A stretch of DNA of 64,000 bases, from positions 117,719-181,718 of the forward strand of contig JAHBXO010000008.1 in NCBI GenBank assembly GCA_019636445.1, in the 5' to 3' direction. Positions 61,401 through 64,000 of the stretch are shown here, piece by piece (position 1 is the stretch's first letter; each line of letters starts with the position of its first letter). The notes below the pieces were generated by a model. That model was not told where the DNA came from. It did not search any database and saw nothing but the letters and a program-made list of their open reading frames with translations. The position numbers were made by a program, and so were the translations under genes. The stretch comes from Gemmataceae bacterium. GTDB lineage: Bacteria; Planctomycetota; Planctomycetia; Gemmatales; Gemmataceae.

Positions 61401-64000
61401 GCCGAAGTTCGTGCCGCCCGTGTCCTGCACCTTGACCGTGACCGTGGCCATGCCGTTCGCATTCGGGGCGCTCGTAAACGTGAGCGTGCCGGCCGGGTCG
61501 ATCGACGGTTGCAGGCTGAAGAGCGCGGGATTGTCACTGGTGACCGTGATCGTCGCCGTCTGGGACGATTCATTGGCGGGGCCGACGGAGAGCCCCGACA
61601 GATATCCGGGGATCAACACAAGGCCGAAGTCTTCCGGCCCCATGAGGTCCCCGACGATCGTGTAGGTCGGCGCGTCGTTGACCGGGTTCGCGGTGATCGT
61701 GAAGAACTGCGCCGCCGACGTATCCACGCCGCCGTTCATCATGCCGCCGGTGTCCTTCGCCTGCACCGTCACCTTGGCGCTCCCGAAGGCGTCGGCGGCG
61801 AAGGTGTACGTCAGCTTGCCGGCCGCGTCGATCGAGGGCTGAACGCTGAACAGCCCCATGTTGTCGTTCGACACCAGGAAGCTCACCATCTGACCCGCCT
61901 CGTCGAGCGGGCCGGGGGATATCGCGGTCGCGAAGCCCGTCACGGTCTGCGCGCCGGCGTCTTCGTTCACGGTCTGATTGCCGCCGAGGGCGAAGCTCGG
62001 CGCGTCGTTCACCGCGTTCACCGTGATCGTGAACGTGCGCACCTTCGTGTCGACGCCGCCGAAGTTGATCCCGCCGTTGTCCTTCGCCGTCACCGTCACC
62101 ATCGCGAAGCCGTTGGCGTTCGACGCGGGCGTGTAGGCCAGCACGCCACTCCCGTCGATCGAGGGTTGTACGCTGAACAGCGCCATGTTGTCGTTCGTCA
62201 CCGTGATCGTCACGGTTTGGATCGCCTCGTCCGCCGGGCCGGGCGAAACCGACGTGAGGAACGACGCCTTCGTCTGCGGGCCGGCGTCCTCGTTGATGAT
62301 TTGGTTGCCGCCGATCGTGAAGTCGGGGATGTCGTTCACCGCGTTCACGGTGATGGTGAAGAACTGCGGTGCGGACGCGTCCACGCCGCCATTGTCGGTG
62401 CCGCCGTCGTCCATCGCGATCACGGTCACCTTCGCGGTGCCGGAGACGTTCGGCAGCGCCGCGTACGTCAGCTTGCCGCTCGCGTCGATCGTCGGCGCCG
62501 TGGCGAAGAGCGCGGCATTGGTGGTCTGCACGTCGAACGTCACCACTTTGCCGAGGTCGGAGAACGACATCCCCATCGGGCCGATCGTGATATTCGTGAG
62601 GAAGCCGGGGACCGTCTGCAGGCCGGCGTCCTCGTTCACCGTCTGGTCCATGCCGACCGTGAACGTGGGGGCTTCGTTCACGTTGTCGATCCGCACCGTC
62701 AGCATCTGGAAGCCGGTGGTCGTGCCTTCGGTCGCGCTGAGCATCAGCTCGTAGAAGTTGTCGCCGTTCGCGTCGGTCGGGTTCTCGAAGTCCGGCGTGG
62801 CGAGGAACGACAGCGCCCCCGTGCCGCCATCGATGAGGAACAGCGCCGCGTCGGCCCCGCCGGCGATGCCGTAGGAGATCGGTGTCTTGCCTTCCGGGTC
62901 CTTCGCCAGCGCCGTCGTCACCGACTGCACGCCCTCGAAGCGGAAGATCGTCGTCGGCGTGCCGCCGTCGCTCGTGAACACCGGCGGCTCGTCCTCGTCC
63001 ACGATCGTCACCGTGATCGCCTGCGTGTCGAAGTTCGGCCCGTCGGACGCCTTCACCGTCACTTCGTACTTGTTGTTCGCGTCCGCGTCGGCCTTCAGTT
63101 CGAAGTTCGGCGCCGCCTTGAAGTTCAGCACCCCCGTCGACGGGTCGATCGTGAAGAACTTCGCGTCCACCCCGCCCACGCTGTACGTGATGATGTCGCT
63201 CGTGTCGGTGTCGGTCGCCGTCACCTTCGTCACGAAGGTCGTGTTCTCCAGCACGTCGAGCGCCGCCGTCGCCCCGCCGCCGTCGCTCGTGATGACCGGC
63301 GGCGTCTCGTTCACGTCCGTGATCGTCACCGAGATCGTCTGCTGGTCGTTCAGCACGCTGTCGGAGGCCTGCACCGTCACCACGTAGATCCCGTCGCCGT
63401 TGGCGTCCACCTTCGACTCGAAGTCGCGCGCCACGTTGAAGCTCAGCGCGCCCCCGGCCGTGATCGTGAAGAAGCCCTGGTCGCTGCCGCCCACGATGCT
63501 GTACGTGATGCTCGAACCGGCATCCTCGTCGACCGCCACCACCGTCGTCACGGCCTTGGTGTTCTCGGCGACGTTCACCATCGCCGTCGCCCCGCCGCCG
63601 TTGCTGGTGATGACCGGCGCTTCGGCCACGTCCGTGATCGTCACCGCGATCGACTGCTCGTCGAACGCCATCGCGGTATCGGTCGCCCGGACGATCACGT
63701 CGTAAACGTTGTTCGCGCCGGCATCCAGCTTCGCCTCGAAGTTCGGCGCGGCTTTGAATGCCAGTTTCCCGCTCATCGGGTCGATGGAGAAGAACGCCTG
63801 GTCCGCCCCGCCGCTGATGCTGAACGTGATCGCTTGCATGTCTGGGTCAGTAGCCGTCACAGTCGTAACATCTGCGATATTTTCAGCTATGCTAACGGAG
63901 GCAGAATCACCACCGCCATTGCTCGTGATGCTTGGTGGATTGCTCGTGATCAAGATGTCGTCGATGCCGATCCACTCATCGTTGCCTGCAGCATTCGAGG
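58422..64000 (-). CDS. Giant cadherin-like / FG-GAP repeat surface protein, C-terminal part (5' end outside)
   Basis: At least 1858 residues are in the window, and the frame continues past 64000. Upstream of the first listed Met the frame reads GNDEWIGIDDI, a phrase I know from exported planctomycete proteins. Four cadherin-like units follow (each starting near ITSNGGG and containing AEN or LEN and VTATD). Then come about ten units of roughly 112 aa with the pattern NDAPSFxxGGNQTVNEDAGPQT, SNDNxALF and VDTSAxQTFTITVNAVNDAP. The end has about five FG-GAP-like blades (GDLDGDGIADLVITPDEGGG, DLDGDNRADLVVGSGTDNGS). It is probably a secreted or surface adhesin-type protein. The stop is at 58422, 119 bases from the rplU start. 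Confidence 0.93.
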   Translation of the reverse strand, partial: SNAAGNDEWIGIDDILITSNPPSITSNGGGDSASVSIAENIADVTTVTATDPDMQAITFSISGGADQAFFSIDPMSGKLAFKAAPNFEAKLDAGANNVYDVIVRATDTAMAFDEQSIAVTITDVAEAPVITSNGGGATAMVNVAENTKAVTTVVAVDEDAGSSITYSIVGGSDQGFFTITAGGALSFNVARDFESKVDANGDGIYVVTVQASDSVLNDQQTISVTITDVNETPPVITSDGGGATAALDVLENTTFVTKVTATDTDTSDIITYSVGGVDAKFFTIDPSTGVLNFKAAPNFELKADADANNKYEVTVKASDGPNFDTQAITVTIVDEDEPPVFTSDGGTPTTIFRFEGVQSVTTALAKDPEGKTPISYGIAGGADAALFLIDGGTGALSFLATPDFENPTDANGDNFYELMLSATEGTTTGFQMLTVRIDNVNEAPTFTVGMDQTVNEDAGLQTVPGFLTNITIGPMGMSFSDLGKVVTFDVQTTNAALFATAPTIDASGKLTYAALPNVSGTAKVTVIAMDDGGTDNGGVDASAPQFFTITVNAVNDIPDFTIGGNQIINEDAGPQTKASFLTSVSPGPADEAIQTVTITVTNDNMALFSVQPSIDGSGVLAYTPASNANGFAMVTVTAKDNGGINFGGVDTKVRTFTITVNAVNDAPSFALGGNQTVNEDAGAQTVTGFATAISPGPLDEAGQMVSFLVSNDNMGLFSVQPSIDAAGKLTYTFAADAFGSAKVTVQAKDTGGMMNGGVDTSAAQFFTITANPVNDAPTYTIVGDLMGPEDFGLVLIPGYLSGLSVGPANESSQTATITVTSDNPALFSLQPSIDPAGTLTFTSAPNANGMATVTVKVQDTGGTNFGGVDTTIQTFTIDVTALNDAPSFVVPAEAATTINTGLNTFAMFATMIAAGPADESGQSVSFFLSNDNNALFDVQPMIDANGTLTFTPAADATGIAMVTVVAKDDGGTFTMGDVDTSASQSFLIRVLGKNVAPSFAVGTDQIVDEDTGTATVPGFLTMISPGPSIESMQKVAFLVSNDNMALFAAQPAIDSTGKLTFTPAANAFGIATVTVIAMDDGGTLNGGDDTSDPQTFTITINAVNDVPSFTVGGKQTVLEDAGPQTVTGFATGISTGPANESAQVPSFLITSDNPALFTALAIDETGTLTYTTAPNANGTAIVTVRVMDDGGTNLGGVDTSAPQTFAIVVNPVNDAPTFVLGMAPAANEDAGPQLVTGFLTNLSAGPANESGQTVSLSVSTTNLGLFAIPPAIDANGNLSYTPASNANGSAIVTVTATDTGGTANGGVNTTTQTFTITVNAVNDAPDFGLSSKAIVNEDAGPQSFANFAFGATAGPADEAGQPLTYTATTVVTSGDLAFSQTPAIDATGRLTFAALPDTLGTATVTVTLDDGNGGTAVQTFSLTVNPVNDPPTSTVLLPTLPLSGVGPQTVPGVLALGTGAANEPDTLAVSVTVASTSGNIGFTTPPAIDANGTLTYEARRNSIGSAKLAITVSDGTDATSVQFVTISVDTTGPVETIGYPEFAVGSDLGLTYVSFHNPDRTERFFSPAFPGTEFGARVAAADFTGDGVADLVLGSGVGRSTLVQVIDAVTQQALFVIQPFEASFTGGVYVAAGDLDGDGIADLVITPDEGGGPRVRVFNGANFQLMADFFGIDDENFRGGARAALGDLTGDAKADLVVAAGFGGGPRVAGFDGAAIATGQAVKLFNDFFAFEQSLRNGVFIAVGDLDGDGRAEIFAGGGPGGGPRVIAFDGATLLASGGATLTTVSNFFAGSTENRGGIRIAVKDLDGDNRADLVVGSGTDNGSTVTAYLAPNLGFAFPPAEFTFEAFDNFVGGVFVG

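Noticed and set aside
58422..63953. Possible CRISPR-like or tandem DNA repeat array
   Set aside because: The periodicity is about 336 bases and is protein-level; there are no short direct repeats with unique spacers.

Overview
The window is high-GC bacterial DNA that looks like a planctomycete, most likely of the Gemmata group. The main pointers are two DUF1559 prepilin-like proteins, a tandem pair of DUF4058 proteins, a giant cadherin-like/FG-GAP surface protein, zinc-ribbon and coiled-coil proteins of unknown role, and abundant short palindromic intergenic repeats. No rRNA, tRNA, CRISPR array, insertion sequence or phage gene was recognised.

Region 1 (1-15.2 kb, minus strand) is a nearly complete respiratory complex I operon in the order nuoA-B-C-D-(DUF3592)-E-(small ORF)-F-(two paralogous lipoproteins)-G-H-I-J-K-L-M. 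nuoM runs off the left edge and nuoN must lie outside. Four extra genes and five different inverted-repeat elements interrupt the operon. Region 2 (15.5-22.7 kb, plus strand) diverges from it. It has a secreted TIM-barrel epimerase-like gene and then a second, membrane-arm-only complex I set, nuoH2-J2-K2-(TM plus L7/L12-like small protein)-L2-M2, with no A-G, I or N in the window.

Region 3 (23-31 kb, minus) holds an unknown protein coupled to a family 2 glycosyltransferase, a dienelactone-hydrolase-like enzyme, two DUF4058 paralogues, three overlapping ADP-heptose biosynthesis genes (adenylyltransferase, phosphatase, kinase), and a secreted unknown protein. Region 4 (31-37.6 kb) has an AtuA-like protein, a rhomboid protease coupled to a zinc-ribbon membrane protein, a long coiled-coil protein and a secreted lysine-rich protein. 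Region 5 (37.5-42.8 kb, minus) is a chemosensory operon: a PilJ-like receptor with almost no periplasmic part, a CheA with two Hpt domains and a receiver, and a double CheW protein.

Region 6 (43-58.3 kb) is mixed: DUF1559 proteins, an orphan ClpV/TssH-type AAA+ ATPase, a PLP deaminase-like enzyme, a phytoene-desaturase-like enzyme convergent with and overlapping an SF2 helicase, glycine dehydrogenase gcvP, a WD40-like protein and ribosomal protein L21. Region 7 (58.4-64 kb, minus) is the 3' part of a giant repeat protein.

The most striking observation is a roughly 80-bp paired palindromic element. Its 33-bp unit has no stop codon in any of six frames. It sits once in the intergenic space before nuoG and twice, in frame, inside gcvP, where it adds peptide to two linker/loop positions of a conserved enzyme. 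A separate 200-bp six-hairpin composite element occurs twice, inside the first nuo operon and just after the second.
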